Part shown: positions 7,894 through 14,909 of the stretch, piece by piece | How positions within the stretch are numbered: the stretch's first letter is position 1 | How the letters are laid out: each line of letters opens with the position of its first letter | From: CAVUCH01 sp963739995 | GTDB taxonomy: Bacteria > Acidobacteriota > Vicinamibacteria > Vicinamibacterales > JAENWD01 | Direction: 5' to 3' | Assembly (NCBI GenBank): GCA_963739995.1 | Contig: CAVUCH010000007.1 | Location: forward strand, 59,363 to 123,362 | DNA: 64,000 bases | Program-made: the position numbers and the translations under genes | Notes under the pieces: generated by a model | The model's database searches: none | What the model was told of the DNA's origin: nothing | Seen by the model: the letters and a program-made list of their open reading frames with translations, nothing else

Positions 7894-9120
7894 TTACACG
7901 GTCGGGATCGGCATCGGCCTGCGGATGGCGAGCACCGTCAGGTCGTCCGCCAGCCTGGTGTCCGTTGCGTGCCCTTCGACGCTCGTGACGATGGCCTTAC
8001 CGAGCGTGGCGGCGTCTTCCCACCAGTGCCGGTTGATCACGTCCTCGAGGCCGGACTCGTCGAAAAAGACGCCCTCCTTGTTCTCGGCCTCCGTGATTCC
8101 GTCGCTATAGAGCACGAGCACGTCGCCGGCGGCGAGCCATGTGTCCCCTGCCGTATAGGTCGACAGCTCGAACATCCCCAGCGCGACGCCGCCAGACGTC
8201 AACCGTTCGAGCGCGCCGTTGACCCGGCGAAGGATCGGCGGGTTCTGCCCCGCGTTGACGTAGTGCAAGGCGCCGGTGACCGGGTCGAACACCGCCAGGA
8301 ACATGGTGACGAAACGCGAGCCGGGCGCGTGCCGGGCCACCTGCACGTTCAGACGCCGGGCGAGCGCCGCGGGGTCGAGGCCTTCGTCCACGAGCGTGCG
8401 GAGAATCGCGAGCGTGAGAGCCATCAGCAGCGCCGCGGGGCTCCCTTTCCCCGATACATCGCCAAGCGCGATCACCAGCCGGCCGTCGGGCATCTGCAGC
8501 ACATCGTAGAAGTCACCGCCCACCGTGTTGGCCGGACGCGTGAATCCGTAAGCCTCCAGCCCGCCGCCGGTCACCATCTCCTGCGGCAGCATGGCACGCT
8601 GAATGTCGCGCGCGATCTCCAGATCGCGCTTCAGCGTGAGACGGTCGGCCACCTCCAGCATCACGAGGAGGTTCATCGCGAGGAAGCCACCGACGAGCCA
8701 CAACGTGCCATCAGACCATGCGAGCCCGGGCAGGGGAAGGCCCAGCACGAACGGAATCACGGGTACGCGGACGACGGTGAACCCATGGAACTGTTGCAGG
8801 ATCCCGAAGAGGGCCATGACGAGGCCGATGCCGTACAGCGCCCGGCGCGCCGGCGAGAGGCGCGCCGTGAATGCCATGAAGAACGCGCGGCACCGCCGCC
8901 ACGCACGGATGTGCCACGGCTGCCCCTTCAGCTCGGTCTCGTCGATCCCGCGCGCGAAGAAGCGGTAGGCCTCCGGCGTCTCGAGCGTGAACAGGCGCTT
9001 GAAGTCACGGCGGCTCAGGTCGCGGGTATATGTCTCGAAGAACTCCCAGCCAGCACGCGGCGCGTCACGCATGCCGGTGCGCAGCGGGCTGGCGCGGGGC
9101 TTCTCGCCGACGCGTGCCAT
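7894..9120 (-). CDS. PP2C-type serine phosphatase, RsbU/SpoIIE family, membrane-bound
   Basis: 408 residues. The N-terminal 90 residues are soluble, followed by two or three hydrophobic segments at about 95-180. A linker helix (LEIARDIQRAMLPQE, the usual start of this family) leads into the PPM/SpoIIE phosphatase domain at about 195-400. Metal-binding motifs are GGDFYDV, GDVSGKG, YSDGITEA and ADDLTVL. Such enzymes dephosphorylate anti-sigma-factor antagonists in partner-switching signalling. No anti-sigma factor or antagonist gene is adjacent. The start ATG shares its A with the stop TGA of the upstream acyltransferase gene (TGATG), which implies translational coupling. Confidence 0.88.
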   Translation of the reverse strand: MARVGEKPRASPLRTGMRDAPRAGWEFFETYTRDLSRRDFKRLFTLETPEAYRFFARGIDETELKGQPWHIRAWRRCRAFFMAFTARLSPARRALYGIGLVMALFGILQQFHGFTVVRVPVIPFVLGLPLPGLAWSDGTLWLVGGFLAMNLLVMLEVADRLTLKRDLEIARDIQRAMLPQEMVTGGGLEAYGFTRPANTVGGDFYDVLQMPDGRLVIALGDVSGKGSPAALLMALTLAILRTLVDEGLDPAALARRLNVQVARHAPGSRFVTMFLAVFDPVTGALHYVNAGQNPPILRRVNGALERLTSGGVALGMFELSTYTAGDTWLAAGDVLVLYSDGITEAENKEGVFFDESGLEDVINRHWWEDAATLGKAIVTSVEGHATDTRLADDLTVLAIRRPMPIPTV

Positions 9121-10313
9121 CAGATAATCCCGAGCTCTCCACCCACGCGCTTGAAGACGTCGAGCGCGAACTGCAGATCTTCTCTCGTGTGCGTCGCGGT
9201 CACGATGGTGCGCACGCGCGCCTTGTCGGGCGCGACGGTGGGAAACGCGATGCCCTGCGCAAACACGCCCTCCTGGAACAGCCGGTCGGAGAGCTGCATC
9301 GCGAGCGTTCCGTCGCCGACGATCACAGGCGTGATGGGGCTTTCACTGATGCCCGTGTCGAAGCCGTGCGCCTCGAGGCCGGCTTTGAAGAAACGGGTGT
9401 TCTCCCAGAGGCGGTCGATCAGCTGCGGCTCCTCCAGCAATACATCGATCGCGGCGATGCACGCCGCCGCGACGGCAGGCGGGTGCGAGGTCGAGAACAG
9501 GAACGGCCGTGCGCGGTGGCAGAGAAAGTCGACCAGGTCGCGGCTGCCGGCCACGTATCCGCCAAGCGCCCCCATCGCCTTCGACAACGTGCCCACCTGC
9601 ACGTCCACCCGGCCATGCATGCCGAAGTGGTCGACGGTGCCGCGGCCGTTCCGCCCGAACACGCCGCTCGCGTGCGCATCGTCCACCATCATGATGCAGC
9701 CGAACTCCTCAGCCAGGCCGCACAAGGCCGGGAGCGGCCCGAGATCGCCGTCCATGCTGAAGACCCCGTCCGTAATCAGCAGTTTGCGCTGCCCGGCGGG
9801 CAGCTCCTGCAGGACGGTGCGCGCCGCATCGATGTCTTTGTGAGGGAACACCTTGATAGCGGCGCGGCTCAGGCGGCAGCCGTCGATGATGCTCGCGTGA
9901 TTGAGGGAGTCGGAGATGACAACGTCCTCGCGCGTGAGAATGGAAGACACAGTGCCGGCGTTCGCCGTAAACCCGCTCTGAAAGACGACGACCGCCTCAG
10001 TGTGCTTGAACTCGGCGAGCCGTCGCTCGAGCTCCATGTGGATCGCCATCGTGCCCGCAATACTGCGCACCGAGCCGGAGCCCACGCCGAACTGCTGCAC
10101 CGCTTCGACCGCCCGCTCACGCAGCCGGGGGTGGGTCGTCAATCCCAGGTAGTTGTTCGACGACAGGTTCACGACGCTGCGGCCGTCGACGGTCGTGTGC
10201 GCCCGCTGCTCGTCCTCAACGATGCGGAGATGACGGTAGAGGCCCTGTATCTTCAGGCCCTCCAGCTCGTCGCCGAGGTAGCGGAGGGGATCGTGACGAG
10301 TAATCGTGGTCAT
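9120..10313 (-). CDS. kbl: Glycine C-acetyltransferase (2-amino-3-ketobutyrate CoA ligase)-like PLP enzyme
   Basis: 397 residues, the usual KBL length. It belongs to the alpha-oxoamine synthase family of PLP enzymes. Visible are the Gly-rich GVGSGSVRSIAGT segment, SLNHASIIDGCRLS, the cofactor Asp/His in MVDDAHASGVFG and the PLP lysine in VGTLSKAMGALGGYVAG at about residue 240. The family joins glycine to acetyl-CoA, or in BioF alanine to pimeloyl-thioester. KBL is favoured by overall resemblance, but no threonine dehydrogenase gene is next to it. An ATG at 10334 is in frame, but TACAGT lies between the two starts and 6 nt before the ATG at 10313, which is therefore preferred. Confidence 0.82.
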   Translation of the reverse strand: MTTITRHDPLRYLGDELEGLKIQGLYRHLRIVEDEQRAHTTVDGRSVVNLSSNNYLGLTTHPRLRERAVEAVQQFGVGSGSVRSIAGTMAIHMELERRLAEFKHTEAVVVFQSGFTANAGTVSSILTREDVVISDSLNHASIIDGCRLSRAAIKVFPHKDIDAARTVLQELPAGQRKLLITDGVFSMDGDLGPLPALCGLAEEFGCIMMVDDAHASGVFGRNGRGTVDHFGMHGRVDVQVGTLSKAMGALGGYVAGSRDLVDFLCHRARPFLFSTSHPPAVAAACIAAIDVLLEEPQLIDRLWENTRFFKAGLEAHGFDTGISESPITPVIVGDGTLAMQLSDRLFQEGVFAQGIAFPTVAPDKARVRTIVTATHTREDLQFALDVFKRVGGELGII

Positions 10314-10325
10314 GGCGCTACTGTA
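10314..10325 (-). promoter_or_regulatory. Predicted -10 box TACAGT, leaderless start
   Basis: TACAGT (10325-10320, minus strand) followed by 6 nt and the ATG at 10313. The hexamer sits inside the longer reading frame from 10334, so it also decides the start. Confidence 0.45.
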
Positions 10326-10340
10326 GTTCTTCATCAGGCT

Positions 10341-10364
10341 GCAGGCTACAGAACTGCGGCCTGC
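10341..10364. repeat. Inverted repeat GCAGGC-N12-GCCTGC
   Basis: A short intergenic palindrome. The same arms recur with a 4-nt loop at 13872-13887. It lies between the permease stop and the acyltransferase start. Confidence 0.4.
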
Positions 10365-10388
10365 GGTCGCCGGCCTCCGGGACGCCCG

Positions 10389-11441
10389 TTACCCCTCGTC
10401 ATTGGTCAACTCGTCGAAGATCACCTGCAGCACGGCCGCGGTGGGCACGGCCAGCAGGGCGCCGACGATGCCGAGCAGCGATCCGCCGATCAACAGGGCG
10501 ATGATGACCGTCACCGCGCTGACACCGACCTGTCGTTCCATGAGCTTCGGCACGAGCAGGTGGTTCTCGAACTGCTGCTGCACGAGGAAGAACACGCCAA
10601 CGCCAAGCGCCATGCTGGGCGAAACCGTGAGGGCCACAATCACCGCCGGGATCGCAGACAGGAACGGGCCGACCATCGGGATCAGCTCGCCGACGCCGGC
10701 GATGAATCCAAGCACGAAGAAGTAGGGTACGCCGAGCAGCCAGAGCCCCAGCGTCGCCGTGGTGCCGATGATTGCACCGAGCAGGAGCTGACCGCCGAGC
10801 CAGGCGCTGACCTTCACGGTGATGTCGCTCGACACCGTCGCAATCCGGAGCCGCTGATCGATCGGGAACAGGCGCACGAACCGCCGGAAGATCGTGTCCG
10901 ACTCCACGAGCATGTAGAAGGTGAGGATCAGGATCGTCACCACGCCGAACACGCCGCCAGCCACGTTGATGACGGCGCCCACAGCGGTCGACACCGCGTC
11001 GCCGCCCGCGCCGAGCATGCCTGTCGGGGCCTTCTGCAGCGCCTCCGACATCGTGAACTCGTGATCGAGCAGCCCGCGGTCGATCAGGAACTGCTGTCCA
11101 CGCACGAAGAGATTCGGCAGGCGGCCCCACAAGGCCTGCCCCTGCCGCACGAGCGGCGGGATCACCGCGAACCCGAGACCCACGACTGCGACGAGCAGCG
11201 TCAGGTAGAGCGTCAGGATGGCCACCCACCGCGGAAACGTCCGCGTGCCGACCGGCAGGAGCTTTTGCCGCTCGACGGCACGCACGATGGGCGCGAGTCC
11301 AATCGCCAGCAGTGCACTCACGTACACGAGCATCAGCACGGTCCGCACCTGGTACAGCGCGACGGCGAGGAGCAGCGCGACGCCTACCATCACGATGGAC
11401 CAGGCGACAATGCGGAGGGCGGAGCGATCGCTGGCGGTCAC
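10389..11441 (-). CDS. AI-2E family (PerM/TqsA-like) transporter
   Basis: 350 residues with the family pattern. Hydrophobic segments near residues 10-45 and 68-92 are followed by an amphipathic central region, then four or five membrane segments from about 150 to 340. A conserved stretch around FIAGVGELIPMVGPFLSAIPAVIVAL lies near 255. Family members are putative exporters or Na+/H+-type antiporters; the AI-2 link is historical for TqsA and should not be assumed. The GTG start at 11441 overlaps the aminotransferase stop in a GTGA arrangement, so the two genes are coupled. Substrate unknown. Confidence 0.85.
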   Translation of the reverse strand: MTASDRSALRIVAWSIVMVGVALLLAVALYQVRTVLMLVYVSALLAIGLAPIVRAVERQKLLPVGTRTFPRWVAILTLYLTLLVAVVGLGFAVIPPLVRQGQALWGRLPNLFVRGQQFLIDRGLLDHEFTMSEALQKAPTGMLGAGGDAVSTAVGAVINVAGGVFGVVTILILTFYMLVESDTIFRRFVRLFPIDQRLRIATVSSDITVKVSAWLGGQLLLGAIIGTTATLGLWLLGVPYFFVLGFIAGVGELIPMVGPFLSAIPAVIVALTVSPSMALGVGVFFLVQQQFENHLLVPKLMERQVGVSAVTVIIALLIGGSLLGIVGALLAVPTAAVLQVIFDELTNDEG

Positions 11442-12646
11442 GCGCGCAGGTAGCTACGGGTGAATGTGTCGATGCTCGTGTAGATGGCCGTCAGGTCGGC
11501 CGGGTTGGCGAGAAACACGATACGGAAGAACCCGTCGCTCGCGGGCATGCCGAACCCGGATCCATACACGCACAGCACGCCGGTGCCACGCAACAGTTCG
11601 AGAATGTAGCGCTCGTCGGTGTCGCCGGGCTCGAGCGTCACTTTGGGCATCGCGTAAAAGGCGCCCGCGGGGGGCACGCACGTGATCCCCGGGATCGCGT
11701 TCAGCGCGCGTACGGTGAGCGCGGCGCGCGTACCAAGCGCCGCACGAAACAACTCCTGGTGCGTGCGATCGCCGAGGAGCGCCGGCCCGATCGCGTACTG
11801 CGAGGGGCCGTTGCTGCACAGCCGGCCGTCTGCGAGCTTCTTGATCGCCGCGAGCAGATCGTCGAGGCGGGGAGTTCGTCCGATCACCATCCACCCGCTC
11901 CGCCACCCCGGCGCCAGGTAGGCCTTCGACAGGCTGGAGAACGAGATGATCGACGCATCGGGCGCCAGGCTCCCCATCGGCTTCACGGGCCCGTCATACG
12001 CGAGATCGCCGTAGACCTCGTCAGCCAGCAGCACGAGACCGTGGCGCTCGGCCAGGTCGATGAGCGCGCGACGCGTGGTGTCCGGGTAGACCGCCCCCGT
12101 GGGATTGTTCGGGTCGATCACGACCAGCGCGCGGGTGCGCGGCGTGATGAGCGACGCAATGTGATCGAGATCAGGCTGCCAGCCGTTCGACGGGTCTTTC
12201 CGGTAGTAGCTCGCCACCGCCCCGATCTTCGCGAGCACGGCCGTGTACAGGGGGTAGGTCGGAAGCGGCACCAGGACGGCGTCGCCAGGATCGACCAGGG
12301 CGGTCAGCGCCAGCTCGATGCCTTCGGACGTACCCGCCGTGATGAGCACGCGATCCGCGTCGGCCGGAAATCCTTGCCGGCTCCAATCGGCCGCTACGGC
12401 TTCCCTCGCCTCCGTAATCCCCGGTGACGGCACGTATCCGTTGTATCCGTCGCGTTCGGCGCGAGCGACCGCCTCGACCAGTGCCGGGGGCGTGCTGAAG
12501 CCGAACGGGATGGGATCGCCGATGTTGAGGTACTGCACCGGGCGCCCGGTTGCCTCGATTTTGCGAGCCTCCGCGACGATGTTGCGGATCGCGTAGGTGA
12601 ACCGGTGCACGCGCGATGCGACATGAACGGGGGAGGAGACGGGCAT
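11438..12646 (-). CDS. Class I/II PLP-dependent aminotransferase (AlaA/AspC-like)
   Basis: 402 residues, fold type I aminotransferase. Recognisable are SPGITEAREAVA, the cofactor stretch VVIDPNNPTGAVYP, LLADEVYGDLAYDG and the PLP lysine in SFSSLSKAYLAPGWRSGWM at about residue 240, with the substrate Arg in FFRIVFLANP near the end. The pattern fits alanine-synthesising transaminases (pyruvate/glutamate) within the aspartate aminotransferase superfamily. The frame is open to 12718, but the first 24 residues of that version lack family similarity. A TAGAAT hexamer lies 5 nt before the ATG at 12646. Exact amino donor uncertain. Confidence 0.87.
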   Translation of the reverse strand: MPVSSPVHVASRVHRFTYAIRNIVAEARKIEATGRPVQYLNIGDPIPFGFSTPPALVEAVARAERDGYNGYVPSPGITEAREAVAADWSRQGFPADADRVLITAGTSEGIELALTALVDPGDAVLVPLPTYPLYTAVLAKIGAVASYYRKDPSNGWQPDLDHIASLITPRTRALVVIDPNNPTGAVYPDTTRRALIDLAERHGLVLLADEVYGDLAYDGPVKPMGSLAPDASIISFSSLSKAYLAPGWRSGWMVIGRTPRLDDLLAAIKKLADGRLCSNGPSQYAIGPALLGDRTHQELFRAALGTRAALTVRALNAIPGITCVPPAGAFYAMPKVTLEPGDTDERYILELLRGTGVLCVYGSGFGMPASDGFFRIVFLANPADLTAIYTSIDTFTRSYLRA

Positions 12647-12657
12647 GAAGGATTCTA
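12647..12657 (-). promoter_or_regulatory. Predicted -10 box TAGAAT for the aminotransferase gene
   Basis: TAGAAT (12657-12652, minus strand) ends 5 nt before the ATG at 12646, predicting a leaderless message. No convincing -35. Confidence 0.45.
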
Positions 12658-12821
12658 ACCAATTCAGCGAATCGGAAGTTCTCAGCGGGTGGGTAAAGCG
12701 GCTCCATCCCCTCCACATCGTGTAATTCCTACACCAAGTTGATTCCTTTATAGGCCACTCGACCGAGCAACTCTGCTGAAAAACGTTAATAAAATCGTGA
12801 ATTGGGAAATTGGCAGCGAGC

Positions 12822-12850
12822 TTGCGCTACGGCTTGGCGGTGGGTACCTT
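12822..12850 (+). promoter_or_regulatory. Promoter TTGCGC-N17-TACCTT, leaderless VWA gene
   Basis: TTGCGC at 12822-12827, a 17-bp spacer, TACCTT at 12845-12850, then 7 nt to the ATG at 12858. Confidence 0.45.
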
Positions 12851-12857
12851 GGCGACC

Positions 12858-13862
12858 ATGAAGACGGCGTGGCGAGTGACGGCGCTGATGGGGTTCCTCC
12901 TGGGCTCCGCAGTCGCGACGGCGCAGGATCCGCAGCGGGCGGCGCAGCCCACCGCTCCCGCTTCGGCACAGCTGCCGGCCACGGCACAGCCGACGCCGGA
13001 GGCCACGTACCGCGGCGGCGTGGATCTGGTCACCGTGCGCGCCATCGTGCGGGACGGGCGCGGCCGCACGGTTACCGAGCTGGAGCAAGGCGATTTCCAG
13101 CTGCTGGATCGTGGCGAGTCTCGCCCCATTGTCAACTTCGACAAGGATCCGGGACCGGTCGGTGTGGCGTTGCTGTTCGATGTGAGCGGCAGCATGGACA
13201 TCGGCCCGAAGCTCGAACGGGCGCGCGACGCGGCGTTCTACCTGCTCGGCAGCCTCCAGACAGGTGTGGACGAGGCCGCCATCTACGCATTCGACTCCAC
13301 GCTCCACGTCGTTCAACCCTTCACCACCAACCTCGATCACCTGAGGGGCCGGCTGTCGATGGTCACCCCGTGGGGCGTGACGTCGCTGCACGACGCGATT
13401 GCCGCAGCCGCCGAATCGATGGGGTCGAAGGCAACCAGGCGCCGGGCGCTCATCGTGCTCACGGACGGCGTTGACACCAGCAGCAGGATGCGTCCGGCCG
13501 AGGTGGCACGAATCGCGAGTGCCATCGATGTGCCCGTCTACGTAGTGGCAATCGTGTCCCCGATCGATCTGCAGAACTCTGACGGAGACCGCGAGACCCG
13601 CGAGGATGCGCCGCGCGAGGGCACGTTGTCGGATCTCGCACGCTGGACCGGTGGACAGCTCTTCTCGAATACCGCGCCGCCGCAATCGAGCGTCATCGCG
13701 CGACGCATCATCGAGGAGCTGCGCCACCAGTATCTGATCGGGTTCGAACCGAGCGGCGCTCAGGGCTGGCATCCGCTCGAGTTGAAGGTCCGCCTGAAGG
13801 ACCACACCGTGCAGGCCCGCAGCGGGTACGTGGCCGGGCAATCCCGCCCGGTCAGCGAATGA
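12858..13862 (+). CDS. Exported VWFA-domain protein (acidobacterial VWFA-related family)
   Basis: 334 residues. A signal peptide (about 1-24, ending near AVATA) and an Ala/Pro linker precede a roughly 50-residue lead-in (VTVRAIVRDGRGRTVTELEQ). The von Willebrand A domain follows with an intact MIDAS: DVSGSMD near residue 112, a Thr in WGVTSLHDA, and LTDGVDT. The C-terminus has a further beta-rich segment ending in YVAGQ. The pattern is that of the VWFA-related proteins seen in many copies in acidobacterial genomes. They are thought to mediate divalent-metal-dependent protein binding in the envelope; the ligand is unknown. The start at 12858 is chosen over 12810 because it gives the signal peptide and follows a promoter. 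Confidence 0.87.
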   Translation: MKTAWRVTALMGFLLGSAVATAQDPQRAAQPTAPASAQLPATAQPTPEATYRGGVDLVTVRAIVRDGRGRTVTELEQGDFQLLDRGESRPIVNFDKDPGPVGVALLFDVSGSMDIGPKLERARDAAFYLLGSLQTGVDEAAIYAFDSTLHVVQPFTTNLDHLRGRLSMVTPWGVTSLHDAIAAAAESMGSKATRRRALIVLTDGVDTSSRMRPAEVARIASAIDVPVYVVAIVSPIDLQNSDGDRETREDAPREGTLSDLARWTGGQLFSNTAPPQSSVIARRIIEELRHQYLIGFEPSGAQGWHPLELKVRLKDHTVQARSGYVAGQSRPVSE

Positions 13863-13871
13863 TTGGAAGGA

Positions 13872-13887
13872 GCAGGCTGCGGCCTGC
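13872..13887. repeat. Hairpin GCAGGC-TGCG-GCCTGC between VWA and OmpA genes
   Basis: A 6-bp stem with a tetraloop, 10 nt after the VWA stop and 6 nt before the strong Shine-Dalgarno AGGGAGG (13894-13900) of the OmpA gene. It shares its arms with the element at 10341-10364. It could separate expression of the two genes. Confidence 0.4.
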
Positions 13888-13906
13888 CGTCTCAGGGAGG
13901 CTTGCG

Positions 13907-14569
13907 ATGCGTAAGTTTGCGTTTGTAATTCCGGTCGTTCTGCTCGCCGCGGGAGCGACGGGGTGCGCCACGAAGAAGTTCGTGCGCGGCGAAGTCGGCA
14001 CGGTGAACGGGAAGGTCGAAAATCTCTCGACGCAGGTCGAAGAGACACAGGAGCGAACCCGCAAGAACGAGGCCAAGATCGGCGAGGTCGACACGAAGGC
14101 CGACGCGGCGGGCAAGTCGGCACAGGAAGCCCGTCAGGCTGCGACGCAGGCCGATGAGAAGGCCGTTGCCGCTTCGACGAAGGCTCAGGCCGTCGAGACC
14201 GCATCGCGCCGGCTCGTGTATGAGGTGGTGCTGAGTGAAGACCAGGGGAACTTCAAGTTCGGCAAGGCCGAGCTGCCCGACCAGGCAAAGTCGCGCATCG
14301 ACGAGATGGTGACCCAGCTGAAGGCCGATCCGAAGGGCATCTACATCGAGGTCGAGGGCCACACGGACGCGGTCGGCGGGACGAGCACCAACGATCACCT
14401 CGGCCAGCAGCGTGCCGACGCCGTGAAGCGGTATCTCTACGAAGCGCACCAGGTGCCGCTGCACAAGATCAATGCGATCAGCTTTGGTGAAGAGAAGCCC
14501 GTTGCGCCGAACAACACCAAGCAAGGCCGCGCGCAGAACCGCCGCGTGGTCATCAAGGTGCTCGCGTAG
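13907..14569 (+). CDS. OmpA-family peptidoglycan-binding lipoprotein
   Basis: 220 residues. A lipoprotein signal peptide with lipobox LAAGATGC places the acylated Cys near residue 19. A charged Ala/Glu/Lys-rich coiled-coil segment (about 25-95) follows. The C-terminal OmpA domain (about 105-220) contains IEVEGHTDAVGG, HLGQQRADAVKRYL and QNRRVVIKV, the features that bind meso-diaminopimelate in peptidoglycan. The protein most likely tethers the outer membrane to the wall with a coiled-coil spacer, like Pal or an Lpp/OmpA hybrid. The start is fixed by the perfect AGGGAGG 6 nt upstream of the ATG. The gene follows the VWA gene by 44 bp. Confidence 0.9.
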   Translation: MRKFAFVIPVVLLAAGATGCATKKFVRGEVGTVNGKVENLSTQVEETQERTRKNEAKIGEVDTKADAAGKSAQEARQAATQADEKAVAASTKAQAVETASRRLVYEVVLSEDQGNFKFGKAELPDQAKSRIDEMVTQLKADPKGIYIEVEGHTDAVGGTSTNDHLGQQRADAVKRYLYEAHQVPLHKINAISFGEEKPVAPNNTKQGRAQNRRVVIKVLA

Positions 14570-14585
14570 TGCGCAGGCGGTCGGT

Positions 14586-14647
<62 letters not shown>

Positions 14648-14811
14648 GCGCGCAGGCGGTAGGCTGTGGGCGGTTGTTGCCCCAGCCTACTCGCTCATTC
14701 TTCGGCCCTTCTCACCCTCCACCATTGACGCATCAACAGTGGCTGCTCGCGCCAGGCCAGCTAGAGGGATGCGCGTCGCCCGAAGGTCACATCACGAAGC
14801 TCACCGACCAC

Positions 14812-14903
14812 CGGCCACCGCCCACATTCCACCGCCCACCGCCCACCGCCTACCGCCCACCGCCTACCGCCCACCGCCCACCGCCTACCGCCCTCCGCCT
14901 TTC
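14812..14903. repeat. About 12 tandem heptamers (CCCACCG / CCTACCG), inverted relative to 14586-14646
   Basis: Alternating ACCGCCC/ACCGCCT units are reverse complements of the GGTAGGC/GGTGGGC family. With the left array they could form a stem of more than 50 bp in RNA or a cruciform in DNA. The array ends just before the TonB receptor stop codon. Confidence 0.85.
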
Positions 14904-14909
14904 GTAGCG

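Noticed and set aside
13738..13752. GGTTCGAA T-loop-like sequence suggesting a tRNA
   Set aside because: It lies within the VWA gene and codes GFEPSG; no acceptor stem or anticodon arm surrounds it.
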